A stretch of DNA of 22,283 nt from CAZNHL01 sp964572965 (GTDB taxonomy: Bacteria; Bacteroidota; Bacteroidia; Cytophagales; UBA9547): positions 1-22,283 of the forward strand of contig CAZNHL010000069.1 of the NCBI GenBank assembly GCA_964572965.1. The letters are read 5' to 3'. Positions 1 through 7,904 of the stretch are shown piece after piece. The translations under genes and the position numbers were made by a program. The notes beneath the pieces are model-generated. The model saw nothing but the letters and a program-made list of their open reading frames with translations. It searched no databases and was not told the DNA's origin. Position 1 is the first letter of the stretch, and each line of letters opens with the position of its first letter.

Positions 1-40
1 CTTATTTTGCTTCTTTACAGGGGTAGAGAAGCAAAATAAG
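1..40 (-). terminator. Hairpin overlapping the end of the endonuclease III gene
   Basis: A perfect 14-bp inverted repeat (1-14 with 27-40, AGAAGCAAAATAAG on the plus strand) encloses a 12-nt loop that holds the stop codon of the minus-strand endonuclease III gene. The upstream arm is coding sequence for the last residues. The position fits a transcription terminator, but the stem is A/T-rich and any U-tract would lie outside the window, so the role is an inference. Confidence 0.5.
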
Positions 41-647
41 TACAGCTGCTTTTCATCACACAGTCGTTATGTTTAGGATTTGTGGGGCGGCAGATTTCAC
101 GCCCGAGAAATGAAATAGCCATACCAGCTTCGTTCCAGTCTTTTTCTGGCAAGGCTTCCATCAGCTGTTTTTCTATTTTCTTAGGATCAGTGCCGCTGGC
201 AATGCCGATACGTGGAGCTACGCGTACTACGTGCAGATCAACAATAATCCCTTCAGCCTTTTTACCAGATTCACGCAAAATTACATTGGCAGATTTACGT
301 CCAATACCAGGCAATAGCGTAAGCTCGTCGAGTGTCATAGGAATATTCTTGTCCTCCTTTACCGTTTGAGCCAGATTTAAAAGCCATTTGATCTTATTAC
401 CAAAGTTGCGGACTTTGTCTATCAAAGGAAGCAATGAATCAGCATCTGCTTTTGAAAGCGCATGCATGTCAGGGAAGGCATTGAAGAACGCCGGCGCCAG
501 TTCGTTGATGTGTTTATCAGAATCCTGCGCGGAGAGGATGACCATGACAAGTAACTGGTAAGTGCTTTTATAGTCAAGTGGATGTTTTTTGCCTTTGTAC
601 TTTTTAATCAACGGCTCAAAAGCCACTTCCCAGTTCTTTTGTGTCAT
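15..647 (-). CDS. Endonuclease III family DNA glycosylase/AP lyase, divergent paralogue
   Basis: A base-excision-repair enzyme of the HhH-GPD superfamily, 210 residues, close to the usual size of Nth. The helix-hairpin-helix LPGIGRKSANV carries the expected catalytic lysine (K118), and VDLHV supplies the catalytic aspartate (D137; the usual form is VDTHV). The C-terminal iron-sulfur motif normally reads C-x6-C-x2-C-x5-C. Here it reads C186-x6-H193-x2-C196-x5-C202, so the second ligand is histidine. The segment after the first helices (LSAQDSDKHIN) also differs from typical Nth (LSAQ-T/C-TD), which suggests a Bacteroidota paralogue and not the main Nth; this is from memory of the family. The start is taken at ATG 647 (MTQKNW). 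A TTG five codons upstream at 662 also keeps the frame open but is less likely. It is probably transcribed alone. Whether it still binds a 4Fe-4S cluster cannot be told from sequence. Confidence 0.88.
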   Translation of the reverse strand: MTQKNWEVAFEPLIKKYKGKKHPLDYKSTYQLLVMVILSAQDSDKHINELAPAFFNAFPDMHALSKADADSLLPLIDKVRNFGNKIKWLLNLAQTVKEDKNIPMTLDELTLLPGIGRKSANVILRESGKKAEGIIVDLHVVRVAPRIGIASGTDPKKIEKQLMEALPEKDWNEAGMAISFLGREICRPTNPKHNDCVMKSSCTYFASLPL

Positions 648-799
648 AATATAGATAGCCAAATGGTTTTGGTATGGCAGAAAATTACGAATTCTCTATA
701 AAACAAACAGCAATTAATTGTGATTCAGAATGGTTCTAAAATCAGAGGGAAATGGGGCTGACAAGGGTACTATGCGAGGGGAAGAATGTTTGAATTGCC

Positions 800-861
800 G
801 GGTTTAAACCCTGAACCTGCCGCCACCTTGTTCTTTAGTATGCAAAAACAGTTGGTGGCGG
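800..861. repeat. Palindrome and inverted repeat in the gap between two minus-strand genes
   Basis: Between the endonuclease III gene and the membrane-protein gene there is a perfect 12-bp palindrome GGGTTTAAACCC (800-811). It is followed by an inverted repeat CCGCCACC (820-827) / GGTGGCGG (854-861) with a 26-nt loop. Neither is followed by a convincing T-run, so they do not look like a classical terminator. They could be a REP-like element or protein binding sites. The function is unknown. Confidence 0.4.
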
Positions 862-893
862 ATAGGCCATAAATAAAAAATCAGACAAAGCTA

Positions 894-1511
894 TTAGCGA
901 CGTCTCTGGTTTTTTGAGTTTGTATATTCAAAATAGGCTTTGGTTTTTGCAGTGTTTTTAGGGTCATTGATATGTTCTTCATACAGGCGTACTGCTATTG
1001 GATCATTGCCATTAACACTAACTTGTTTATAGAATTCCAATGGTGATATTAAAGCCCATGCAGCAATACTGGAAAAAAAGATAATTTTGACTAACAGGGC
1101 TTTGTTGTAAATGCTGGTGAACCCGAAAGTTTGTTTGCCCATTGTAGCTGCTATCCAAATCAGAGAAAATACACTGGCAAAGAAGCCTGCAATCAGAAAC
1201 ATTCTGCCTCCCGGCCAGAACATAATAGAAAAAAGAGTGCCAATCATAAGTACACTGCTACCAAGGCCTAAGATCATTAGTAGCTTAGGGTTTTTGTTTT
1301 CATAGATAATTTCACCGCTAAAAGAAAACAGGTAGGTAAAAACGGAACATGCTCCCAAGGTTGAAATAAGGATAAGACTAAGTTTGGGAAAATGCAGCCC
1401 CGTTATTTTTGCTAATACTGCAAGTACAGCAACTACAAAAATGATAAGCTCAATATTCTTGAATTTATTGAAAAATTCTTCTCTTGGTGTTAGGGTATTA
1501 TTTGTTTCCAT
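894..1511 (-). CDS. Multi-pass membrane protein of unknown function
   Basis: I do not recognise this 205-residue protein. After about 19 polar residues it shows five hydrophobic segments (about residues 20-40, 44-65, 75-97, 100-122 and 133-150). A hydrophilic tail of about 50 residues rich in Asp, Asn, Lys and Arg follows, ending in QRRR. There is no signal peptide, no conserved catalytic motif and no known transporter signature that I can see. The start at ATG 1511 is supported by a good Bacteroidota promoter just upstream (1529-1558), which leaves a leader of only about a dozen bases. It is divergent from the radical SAM gene at 1617, and nothing in the neighbourhood points to a role. A plain 'five-TM hypothetical protein' is the safe call. 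Confidence 0.75.
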   Translation of the reverse strand: METNNTLTPREEFFNKFKNIELIIFVVAVLAVLAKITGLHFPKLSLILISTLGACSVFTYLFSFSGEIIYENKNPKLLMILGLGSSVLMIGTLFSIMFWPGGRMFLIAGFFASVFSLIWIAATMGKQTFGFTSIYNKALLVKIIFFSSIAAWALISPLEFYKQVSVNGNDPIAVRLYEEHINDPKNTAKTKAYFEYTNSKNQRRR

Positions 1512-1528
1512 ACAGCGTTTGTTTACTT

Positions 1529-1558
1529 CAAAAATAAGTACATAATTTGGTTTCTCAA
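1529..1558 (-). promoter_or_regulatory. Bacteroidota-type promoter for the membrane-protein gene
   Basis: Read on the minus strand, TTG (1558-1556) is followed by exactly 19 bases and then TATTTTTG (1536-1529). This matches the Bacteroidota primary-sigma consensus TTG-N19-TAnnTTTG. Transcription would start about 5 bases downstream, near 1523, shortly before the ATG at 1511. Confidence 0.65.
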
Positions 1559-1616
1559 GTGTAATAGATCAGGAACTTCCTTTCCCCTTTTTCCCGTTAT
1601 CAAAATCGGAGGCAAT

Positions 1617-2681
1617 ATGCAGGAAGACGACTATATCAAAGGGCGGGGGTCTCAATTCAGGACTGCCAATCCATACGAGAAACACAGGGTAGAAGACAGC
1701 GAAAACGGAGATGGTCAGGATGAGCCGCTGATCCAGAACGTGAAGACGCAGGTCTTTTTTGATTATCCCAAAACCATCGTCAACAAAGTAAAAAGCCCGG
1801 ATGTGAAAATGGAATGGTCGCTCAATGCCTATCAGGGTTGCGAGCATGGCTGTATTTATTGTTATGCCCGGAATTCACACCAATACTGGGGCTATAGCGC
1901 GGGTCTCGATTTTGAAAGTAAGCTCATCGTAAAACCTAATGCACCTGAACTGCTACGCAAGTGCTTCGATAGCAAAAAATGGAAACCCGAGGTGATTTCC
2001 ATGTCCGGGAATACCGATTGCTACCAACCTCTAGAGAAAGAATATAAGCTTACCAGACAGTTGCTGGAGATTTTTGCCGAATACCGCAATCCGGTCGGGA
2101 TGATCACTAAAAACCAGCTGATCCTTCGTGATCTTGATATATTGAAGGAACTCGCTTCTCATAACTTGTTGAATGTAGCAATTTCCATTACTTCACTTAA
2201 TGAAGACCTGCGGCTTAAATTGGAGCCGCGCACAGCTTCTTACAAGAATAGGCTGAAAGTAGTGGAAACATTGGCCAGCAATGGTATTCATGTCGGAGTC
2301 ATGGTTGCTCCCATTATTCCCGGGCTCAATAATTACGACATCGCTCATGTGATCAAAGCGGCTTCAGAAGCAGGTGCCTCCTGGGCAGGTTATACACTTG
2401 TGCGTCTTAGTGGCAGTGTGGAGCCACTATTCGATGACTGGCTAAAAAAGAACTATCCTGATAGTTACGACAAGGTAATGAACCAGATCAAGGATTGTCA
2501 CAACGGTCAGTTATATGACAGTGCTTTTGGAAAACGTATGCGTGGCGAAGGTAAGATTGCTGAAACGATCAATCAGCTTTTCAAAACTGCCCGCAAGAAA
2601 TACATGGGTGATAAACCAGCCTACGAGTTCAACTTAACTGCCTTCCGAAGGCCGGAAAGGGGACAGTTATCGTTATTTTAA
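1617..2681 (+). CDS. PA0069-family radical SAM protein (spore photoproduct lyase-like)
   Basis: A 354-residue radical S-adenosylmethionine protein. The cluster-binding motif CEHGCIYCYAR (C75-x3-C79-x2-C82) is intact, and the N-terminal KGRGSQF segment and the AYQGCEHGC context match the PA0069 family related to spore photoproduct lyases and archaeal Rv2578c-like proteins. The family uses SAM and a 4Fe-4S cluster to generate a 5'-deoxyadenosyl radical. The substrate of this subgroup is unknown, so a DNA-photolesion role is only an analogy. The start ATG 1617 is preceded by GGAGG at 1608-1612, which is unusual here because most genes in the window lack a Shine-Dalgarno site. It is monocistronic: divergent from the gene at 1511 and closed by a strong hairpin at the stop codon. 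Length is normal for the family and no key residue is missing. Confidence 0.88.
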   Translation: MQEDDYIKGRGSQFRTANPYEKHRVEDSENGDGQDEPLIQNVKTQVFFDYPKTIVNKVKSPDVKMEWSLNAYQGCEHGCIYCYARNSHQYWGYSAGLDFESKLIVKPNAPELLRKCFDSKKWKPEVISMSGNTDCYQPLEKEYKLTRQLLEIFAEYRNPVGMITKNQLILRDLDILKELASHNLLNVAISITSLNEDLRLKLEPRTASYKNRLKVVETLASNGIHVGVMVAPIIPGLNNYDIAHVIKAASEAGASWAGYTLVRLSGSVEPLFDDWLKKNYPDSYDKVMNQIKDCHNGQLYDSAFGKRMRGEGKIAETINQLFKTARKKYMGDKPAYEFNLTAFRRPERGQLSLF

Positions 2682-2719
2682 CACAAAAGCCTCGTTTCAA
2701 AACGAGGCTTTTGTGTTAA
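2678..2719. terminator. Strong bidirectional terminator hairpin
   Basis: A perfect long inverted repeat (2678-2697 with 2700-2719) has a core of AAAAGCCTCGTTT / AAACGAGGCTTTT and starts inside the TAA stop codon of the radical SAM gene. The A-run on one arm and the T-run on the other let it work in both directions. It sits between convergent genes, the radical SAM gene (plus) and the beta-helix gene (minus). Confidence 0.85.
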
Positions 2720-2734
2720 GTGACTGGTAATTAA

Positions 2735-4033
2735 TTATTCTACAATCAATTTTTGGTTATATACCTTCCCGTCAATTTTGATTTTGACAATGTACACACC
2801 GGATTGCGGTATGCTAATTGCGTCACCTGTACCAATATTATCTTGTGCCAGGATAAAGTTCCCAACTAAATCATATATCTCAATATGGCTGTTTTGGAGG
2901 TCTCCTTTGTTTAAATACACGGTTCCTGTTGAAGGGTTAGGATATAAAACAGGTGTTTTTTCTGCGATTTCTGAATCAGATAAACTTGTTATAGGAGAAG
3001 AGGCATATTCATAAGCCCCCAAGTCAATCAGGCCATTAGCAATTCTTTTATTACCGGCAAGGTCAGTTGTTAAAACAGTAATACCTGTAGTTGTGCCTGC
3101 GTCAATACAGGTTGAATTTTCTGCTAATGAGAGACTGTCAGTATTATGACCGCCCTTGAAAGGAGAAGTTGGAAGTCCGATATTACCCTCAGTTCCTACA
3201 AGGGCATTTCCTGCTTCAAAAGCAGAATTTTTAACTACAGAATTATCAATGGCATTGACATTGTTGATGGTACTGTTCACATGATTGTTATATGCAACAC
3301 AATTTACAAACGTAGCACCTTCAGACTGTATACCACCAGAAGAACTTGTGGAAGTCGCTTTGTTGTTGGTAATAGTGCAGTTATAAAACTTTGCGTTATT
3401 TGAAGCATATACGGCTCCTCCCCATTTAGCAGCATTGTTGGTAAATACACAATTAATAAAAGTACCGCCAATAGCGGCTACTCCGCCGCCACCTTGTGGA
3501 CCTGCAGTGCCGCTTACTTTATTATTTGAGAACACACAGTTTGTAAATATACCCCCTTGGTTACGTAAGGCTCCACCTTGTCCGTCATCTCCGGCCACGG
3601 CTTCGTTATTATAGAAAATACAGTTGTCAACAGCTACATTGCCACTTGAGGTGAATACATACATACCTCCACCCCAGCCGTAGTCTGATGTTCTTTTCCC
3701 ATTGATAAGTTTAAGGTTTTTGATAGTGATTTTATCTGAAGAAAAGTAAGCAGTAACATTCAGAATACGATCTTTAAAATTACCGTCCAGTGTTGTCTTG
3801 TTAGCTCCGCCGTCAATAACAACTGATGACGAAACATCGATTTGACCTGCCAATGTAACTTTAGCAACTGCAAAAGTAATAGTATCACCACTTTGAGAGT
3901 TCTTAACATAGTAGCGTAGCATACCACTGGTTGCGGAACTTACATTGTCTGAAGCTGAAGTCACAACCAGCTTTCTTGCCATCACAAGTTGCGTACTTAA
4001 TAAAAGGGAAACAGAAAGTAAAAATCTTTTCAT
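2735..4033 (-). CDS. Secreted parallel beta-helix protein with T9SS C-terminal sorting domain
   Basis: A 432-residue exported protein. It starts with a signal peptide (MKRFLLSVSLLLSTQLVMA, cleavage probably after residue 19). The middle contains beta-helix coils with repeated patterns of the kind 'G..F.NC.F.NN' (e.g. GGTFINCVFTNNAAKWGGAVY, shortened), as in polymorphic outer-membrane and choice-of-anchor proteins. A segment NSTCIDAG...DLGAYEY resembles choice-of-anchor Q. The last ~75 residues form a type A T9SS sorting domain: YPNPSTGTVYL, then GVYIVKI, ending NQKLIVE. It should cross the inner membrane by Sec and the outer membrane by the type IX system, then be attached to or released from the cell surface. 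Substrate unknown; adhesion or polysaccharide binding are possibilities only. It has its own upstream region after the two terminators at 4184-4344. Confidence 0.88.
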   Translation of the reverse strand: MKRFLLSVSLLLSTQLVMARKLVVTSASDNVSSATSGMLRYYVKNSQSGDTITFAVAKVTLAGQIDVSSSVVIDGGANKTTLDGNFKDRILNVTAYFSSDKITIKNLKLINGKRTSDYGWGGGMYVFTSSGNVAVDNCIFYNNEAVAGDDGQGGALRNQGGIFTNCVFSNNKVSGTAGPQGGGGVAAIGGTFINCVFTNNAAKWGGAVYASNNAKFYNCTITNNKATSTSSSGGIQSEGATFVNCVAYNNHVNSTINNVNAIDNSVVKNSAFEAGNALVGTEGNIGLPTSPFKGGHNTDSLSLAENSTCIDAGTTTGITVLTTDLAGNKRIANGLIDLGAYEYASSPITSLSDSEIAEKTPVLYPNPSTGTVYLNKGDLQNSHIEIYDLVGNFILAQDNIGTGDAISIPQSGVYIVKIKIDGKVYNQKLIVE

Positions 4034-4342
4034 TTTTAGTAAAGAGAAGTTAGGTAATGTTGAGATTAAATTTACTAACTATTAACAAGAAGAAGTAACA
4101 AAATCGGAGTAGTTTTAGTGAGTTACTTTAAGACATCAGTATATGACTTTTCCTGCCAGATGTATCAGCTTTTCCATTAACAGAAAAAAATAAACTCTTG
4201 ATGAAGAGAGTTTCCCATAGCTGATAAAAAGTTAATATTAGATACTTGTAATTATCTTTTTAAGATATGATTTACATAAAATTGGTAAGTCTATGTAATT
4301 AGTAAATAAAAAAAGGGACTCAATTTGAGTCCCTTTTTTTAT
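4034..4342. other. Intergenic region between dxs and the beta-helix gene
   Basis: This stretch of about 310 bases is A/T-rich and has no convincing gene. It holds the terminator of dxs (4304-4344), a second minus-strand terminator-like hairpin (4184-4213), and one copy of a short repeat, CCATAGCTG (4215-4223). No good TTG-N19-TAnnTTTG promoter for the beta-helix gene was found. TAAATTTA on the minus strand just upstream of that gene is only a weak match. Confidence 0.5.
4184..4213 (-). terminator. Orphan minus-strand terminator-like hairpin
   Basis: On the minus strand AAACTCT (4213-4207) pairs with AGAGTTT (4198-4192) around an 8-base loop. It is followed by TA and seven T residues (the A-run at 4184-4190 on the plus strand). 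This has the form of an intrinsic terminator. It lies downstream of the dxs terminator and upstream of the beta-helix start, so no known gene ends at it. Confidence 0.5.
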
Positions 4343-4344
4343 TT
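4304..4344. terminator. Terminator at the end of dxs
   Basis: GGGACTCA pairs with TGAGTCCC (4315-4322 with 4326-4333). The stem is flanked by seven A (4308-4314) and seven T (4334-4340) that can extend it or act as the U-tract in either direction. It overlaps the dxs stop codon at 4343-4345, and transcription from dxs reads into it on the minus strand. Confidence 0.85.
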
Positions 4345-6256
4345 ATGCCTGAGTGGTTTCAAGTATCGATTTTACGGTATTGATAATTGATTCTGCATCG
4401 TAGCCACATTCGTGGTGCAGTTCGGCCTGTTCCCCGTGCTCAATAATGCGGTCCGGAATACCAAGACGGATCACCTGAGCCTTATAGTTTTTGTCGGCCA
4501 TGAATTCAAGAACAGCACTTCCTACACCGCCAGGAAGACAACCATCTTCTACAGTAATTACTTTTGAATATTTTTTAAATACTTCATGAAGAAGTTTCTC
4601 GTCCAGAGGTTTTGCAAAACGCAAGTCATAGTGACCAACATTGATACCCTCAGTCTGTAATTGCTGACAAGCTTCAATGGCATAATTACCGATATGGCCT
4701 AGTGTCAAAATTGCAACGTCTTCGCCGTCTTTAATTTTACGGCCGGTACCTATTTCAATTTTTTCAAAAGGTGTTTTCCATTCAGGCATCACACCTTCAC
4801 CTCTTGGGTAGCGGATGCTGAAAGGGCCATCTTTATAAAGGGTAGCTGTGTACATCAGGTTACGCAGCTCTGCTTCATTCATTGGAGAAGAGACTACGAT
4901 ATTCGGGATGCAACGGAAATAAGCAATATCATAAGCGCCATGGTGCGTTGGCCCGTCAGCCCCGGCAATTCCGGCTCTGTCAAGGCAGAAAATCACGGGC
5001 AATTTCTGAATAGCCACATCATGCACAACCTGATCGTAGGCACGTTGCATAAATGAGCTATAGATATTACAGAAAGGTGTCATGCCTTGTGTAGCGAGTC
5101 CGGCAGAAAAAGTTACGGCATGTTGCTCGGCAATACCTACGTCAATGGCACGGTCAGGCATTACTTTCATCATAATATTCAATGAAGAACCTGAAGGCAT
5201 GGCAGGGGTAATTCCCATAACGGTTTTATCCTTCTCAGCCAGTTCCACAATAGTATGTCCGAACACGTCCTGATACTTAGGAGCCTGAGGTGTGTCGTAT
5301 ACCTTTTTCTTGATCTCTCCGGTAATCTTGTCAAATTTACCCGGTGCATGCCATTTTACCTGATCTTTTTCGGCAGGTGCGTAGCCTTTACCTTTTACGG
5401 TAATACAATGCAGCAATTTCGGCCCCGGTATATCTTTCAGGTCTTCAAGTACGCTTATCAGATGATTAACATCGTGACCGTCTATAGGACCGAAATAACG
5501 GATATTGAGAGATTCGAATAAATTACTCTGTTTTAAAATAGAAGATTTAAGCCCTGATTCCAGATTAGAAGCAAACTCCTGTGCATTAATACCAAGGCGG
5601 TTGAGTTTGCCCAGCATTTTCCATACTTCATCCCGGAACTTGTTATAAGTGCCGGAAGTAGTGATATCTGTCAGATAATCTTTTAAGGCACCAACGTTAG
5701 GGTCAATAGCATGGCAGTTATCATTCAGGATAATCAAAACATTACTGTCAGTTACACCTGCATGGTTCATTGCTTCAAAAGCCATCCCCGCAGTCATAGA
5801 ACCGTCACCGATTACAGCAATATGTTGTTTGTCTTTTTCGCCTTTTATCTTAGAAGCTACCGCCATACCTAAAGCGGCAGAAATTGAAGTAGAAGAGTGG
5901 CCTACACCAAAAGCATCATACGCACTTTCTGAACGTTTCGGGAAGCCTGAAAGTCCGTTATAAACACGGTTTGTATGAAAATCTTCTTTTCTTCCTGTTA
6001 ATATTTTATGCCCATAAGCCTGATGCCCAACGTCCCAGATCAATTGATCTACCGGAGTATTGAAAACATAGTGTAGGGCAACGGTCAATTCCACAACTCC
6101 CAGGTTGGCAGAAAAGTGGCCACCGTAAACCGATACAGTATCAATGATGAATTGTCTTAATTCTTCACTTAACTGAGCCATTTGTGATACGTCCAGCTTT
6201 CGGAGATCTGCTGGCGTATTGATGTTGGCGAGAAGTTTTCCCGGCTTTATTACCAT
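4343..6256 (-). CDS. dxs: 1-deoxy-D-xylulose-5-phosphate synthase
   Basis: A thiamine-diphosphate enzyme that condenses pyruvate with glyceraldehyde 3-phosphate to give DXP, the first step of the MEP isoprenoid pathway and also a precursor for thiamine and pyridoxal. The 637-residue length is standard. Visible motifs are GGHFSANLG and DVGHQAYGHKI (substrate and cofactor histidines), the ThDP/Mg motif GDGSMTAGMAFEAMNHAG, YFGPIDGHD, the catalytic-glutamate segment GIAEQHAV, and DRAGIAGADGPTHHGAYD in the transketolase pyrimidine-binding domain. The C-terminal transketolase domain is complete. The start ATG 6256 gives a normal N-terminus (VIKPGKLLANI). It is transcribed alone: divergent from scpA, with a strong terminator overlapping its stop codon. 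No clear promoter of the TAnnTTTG type was found in the 219 bases upstream. Confidence 0.97.
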   Translation of the reverse strand: MVIKPGKLLANINTPADLRKLDVSQMAQLSEELRQFIIDTVSVYGGHFSANLGVVELTVALHYVFNTPVDQLIWDVGHQAYGHKILTGRKEDFHTNRVYNGLSGFPKRSESAYDAFGVGHSSTSISAALGMAVASKIKGEKDKQHIAVIGDGSMTAGMAFEAMNHAGVTDSNVLIILNDNCHAIDPNVGALKDYLTDITTSGTYNKFRDEVWKMLGKLNRLGINAQEFASNLESGLKSSILKQSNLFESLNIRYFGPIDGHDVNHLISVLEDLKDIPGPKLLHCITVKGKGYAPAEKDQVKWHAPGKFDKITGEIKKKVYDTPQAPKYQDVFGHTIVELAEKDKTVMGITPAMPSGSSLNIMMKVMPDRAIDVGIAEQHAVTFSAGLATQGMTPFCNIYSSFMQRAYDQVVHDVAIQKLPVIFCLDRAGIAGADGPTHHGAYDIAYFRCIPNIVVSSPMNEAELRNLMYTATLYKDGPFSIRYPRGEGVMPEWKTPFEKIEIGTGRKIKDGEDVAILTLGHIGNYAIEACQQLQTEGINVGHYDLRFAKPLDEKLLHEVFKKYSKVITVEDGCLPGGVGSAVLEFMADKNYKAQVIRLGIPDRIIEHGEQAELHHECGYDAESIINTVKSILETTQA

Positions 6257-6428
6257 ACTTGGCTAATATTTTGAGGCATTTTGTTGAAAATAACGATTGT
6301 TAATACGCTGTTATTTTATTGTAAAGGCTTTAGTGTTACAACCAGTAAAATTAAGTTATTTTTTTCGAAATTCGCCAGCTTCACTAAAATATCAGCTGTA
6401 AGTCCGAAGGATTTTGTAAATTTACCGT

Positions 6429-6446
6429 CTGTCAATCATCAGACAG
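6429..6446 (+). other. Small hairpin upstream of scpA
   Basis: CTGTC (6429-6433) can pair with GACAG (6442-6446) around an 8-base loop, or in register GTCTG/CAGAC. It lies about 30 bases before the TTG start of scpA, so it could sit in the leader. It is too short to assign a function. Confidence 0.25.
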
Positions 6447-6475
6447 GTCCCGGATAAAAACAAAAAACAGGCTTC

Positions 6476-7252
6476 TTGAGTTTCGAAATAAAATTACCAC
6501 TCTTTGAAGGTCCTTTTGACCTTTTGCTCTTTTTCATAGAAAGGGACGAGCTGGATATTTATGATATTCCGATTTCAAAAATTACGGCAGAGTTTTTGGA
6601 TTATATGAAACATCTGGAGCAAATGAACATTGAGGTGGCCAGTGAGTTTATTCTGGTGGCTGCCACGTTGATGAGCATTAAGGCAAAAATGCTTTTGCCT
6701 CGTCAGCAGCTCGATGCACAGGGAAACGAGATTGACCCTCGTGAAGAACTTGTCCGCCACTTGTTAGAGTACAAGCGTTTTAAATCTGTGGTTGGTGAAC
6801 TGGCAAGTATGGAGCTGGATCGTCAGAGTAAAGAGAAGCGTGGTAACCTGATACAAGAACTGAAAAAGCTTTCTGAAACGACCAACGTGGAATCGGAGCT
6901 TCAGGATATTGATTTATACAAACTGCTGAAGGTTTTTGAGAAAGTGGTAAGCCGCTACGAAATGGAACAAAAAAAACCTGTTCACACCGTAGATCCTTAC
7001 CCTTACACCATAGAACAACAAAAGGATTATCTGTTAGAATTTTTGACCCAACAGGAAAGACTTGCATTTTCTGAAATCATAGAGCATTTCCAGAAAGATA
7101 AAATTGCCATGGTTTTTAATTTCCTGGCAATACTCGAGATGTTACAATTGCAGCAAATCCGCATTAGTATTGGTTTGGGCTTTAATAATTTTTGGATAGA
7201 AAAATTTGAACCTAACGGTGAACAGGTACCTTTGATTACTGAAGCTGAATAA
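6476..7252 (+). CDS. scpA: Segregation and condensation protein A
   Basis: The kleisin subunit of the SMC-ScpAB condensin, which bridges SMC heads and helps compact and separate the chromosome. The 258-residue protein has the hallmark N-terminus FEIKLPLFEGPFDLLLFFIERDELDIYDIPI (shortened here to the motif FEGPFDLLLFFI), the segment ASEFILVAATLMSIKAKMLLP, a variable middle and a C-terminal winged-helix region (ERLAFSEIIEHF to FNNFWIEKF). The start is TTG at 6476: an in-frame TAA lies seven codons upstream and no ATG or GTG lies between, while homologues start right before this conserved segment. The DedA-family gene follows after only 4 bases, so the two are probably co-transcribed. scpB and smc are not in the window. 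Confidence 0.93.
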   Translation: MSFEIKLPLFEGPFDLLLFFIERDELDIYDIPISKITAEFLDYMKHLEQMNIEVASEFILVAATLMSIKAKMLLPRQQLDAQGNEIDPREELVRHLLEYKRFKSVVGELASMELDRQSKEKRGNLIQELKKLSETTNVESELQDIDLYKLLKVFEKVVSRYEMEQKKPVHTVDPYPYTIEQQKDYLLEFLTQQERLAFSEIIEHFQKDKIAMVFNFLAILEMLQLQQIRISIGLGFNNFWIEKFEPNGEQVPLITEAE

Positions 7253-7256
7253 GCAT

Positions 7257-7904
7257 ATGCATATTTTTGAATTATTTAATACACTTACAGACAGTCATGC
7301 AATCATTACTGCAGGAGTAGTACTGATTATTGCAATAGTATATGCTGAAAACGGTCTTTTTTTTGGCTTTTTTCTCCCGGGCGACTATTTGCTTTTTATT
7401 TCAGGCATGTATGCCGTAGACAAACTGGAAATAAACCCATGGCTACTGGCAACTTATATTGCTTTGGCAGCAATTGCCGGCGGTTTTACAGGTTATTTCT
7501 TCGGCAAAGTAGTAGGCCGGCAGTTTTTAAAACGGCCCGACTCCTTATTTTTTAAGTATGAATACATGGTAAAAACACGTATGTATTTTATCAAGTATGG
7601 GGGTAAAACATTAATAGTGAGTAAATTTCTTCCAGTAGTGCGCACTTTTGCACCTATCTTGGCGGGTATTGTGGAAATGGATATCAGGAAATTTACTCTG
7701 AACACTATATCAGGTAGTGTAATATGGGCATTTGTATTGGTGTTAGCAGGTCATTATTTAGGAATTGCTTTCCCGAGTTTGGGTCAGCATGTGGAGTATG
7801 TGGTGATTTTTTTCCTGGTGTTAACTACTGCCATAGTGATAAGAGGTTTTTTTCAGGTAAAACGCGTGGATAAGAAACACCATTTAGAAAACAAGAAATT
7901 GTAA
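7257..7904 (+). CDS. DedA-family integral membrane protein
   Basis: A 215-residue DedA/SNARE-associated (VTT domain) protein of the inner membrane. Family marks are ENGLFFGFFLPGD (acidic residue and FLPGD in the re-entrant region), the glycine-rich AGGFTGYFFGKVVGRQF, and FLPVVRTFAPILAG (the R-x(3)-P-AG signature). Hydrophobic segments lie near residues 16-50, 60-85, 140-165 and 175-197, and the tail is basic. The family includes undecaprenyl-phosphate and phospholipid flippases and proteins that affect proton-motive force; which applies here cannot be told. ATG 7257 follows the scpA stop by 4 bases, so translation may be coupled, but a functional link with condensin is not implied. A 10-bp palindrome ATATGCATAT (7255-7264) overlaps the start and is probably chance. 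Confidence 0.9.
   Translation: MHIFELFNTLTDSHAIITAGVVLIIAIVYAENGLFFGFFLPGDYLLFISGMYAVDKLEINPWLLATYIALAAIAGGFTGYFFGKVVGRQFLKRPDSLFFKYEYMVKTRMYFIKYGGKTLIVSKFLPVVRTFAPILAGIVEMDIRKFTLNTISGSVIWAFVLVLAGHYLGIAFPSLGQHVEYVVIFFLVLTTAIVIRGFFQVKRVDKKHHLENKKL

Noticed and set aside
4177..4218. A tiny minus-strand peptide (MGNSLHQEF...) starting in the repeat CAGCTATGG
   Set aside because: It is 13 codons long, lies across a terminator hairpin and has no ribosome binding or promoter support.
5082..5521. Plus-strand open frames within dxs, and similar antisense frames within the helicase, gcvP and glycosyltransferase genes
   Set aside because: They lie opposite well-conserved genes, have no homologous motifs and no start signals of their own.
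7255..7264. Palindrome ATATGCATAT at the DedA-family start codon as an operator
   Set aside because: It is short, A/T-rich, lies within an operon 4 bases after scpA, and similar ATGCAT strings occur by chance elsewhere in the window.
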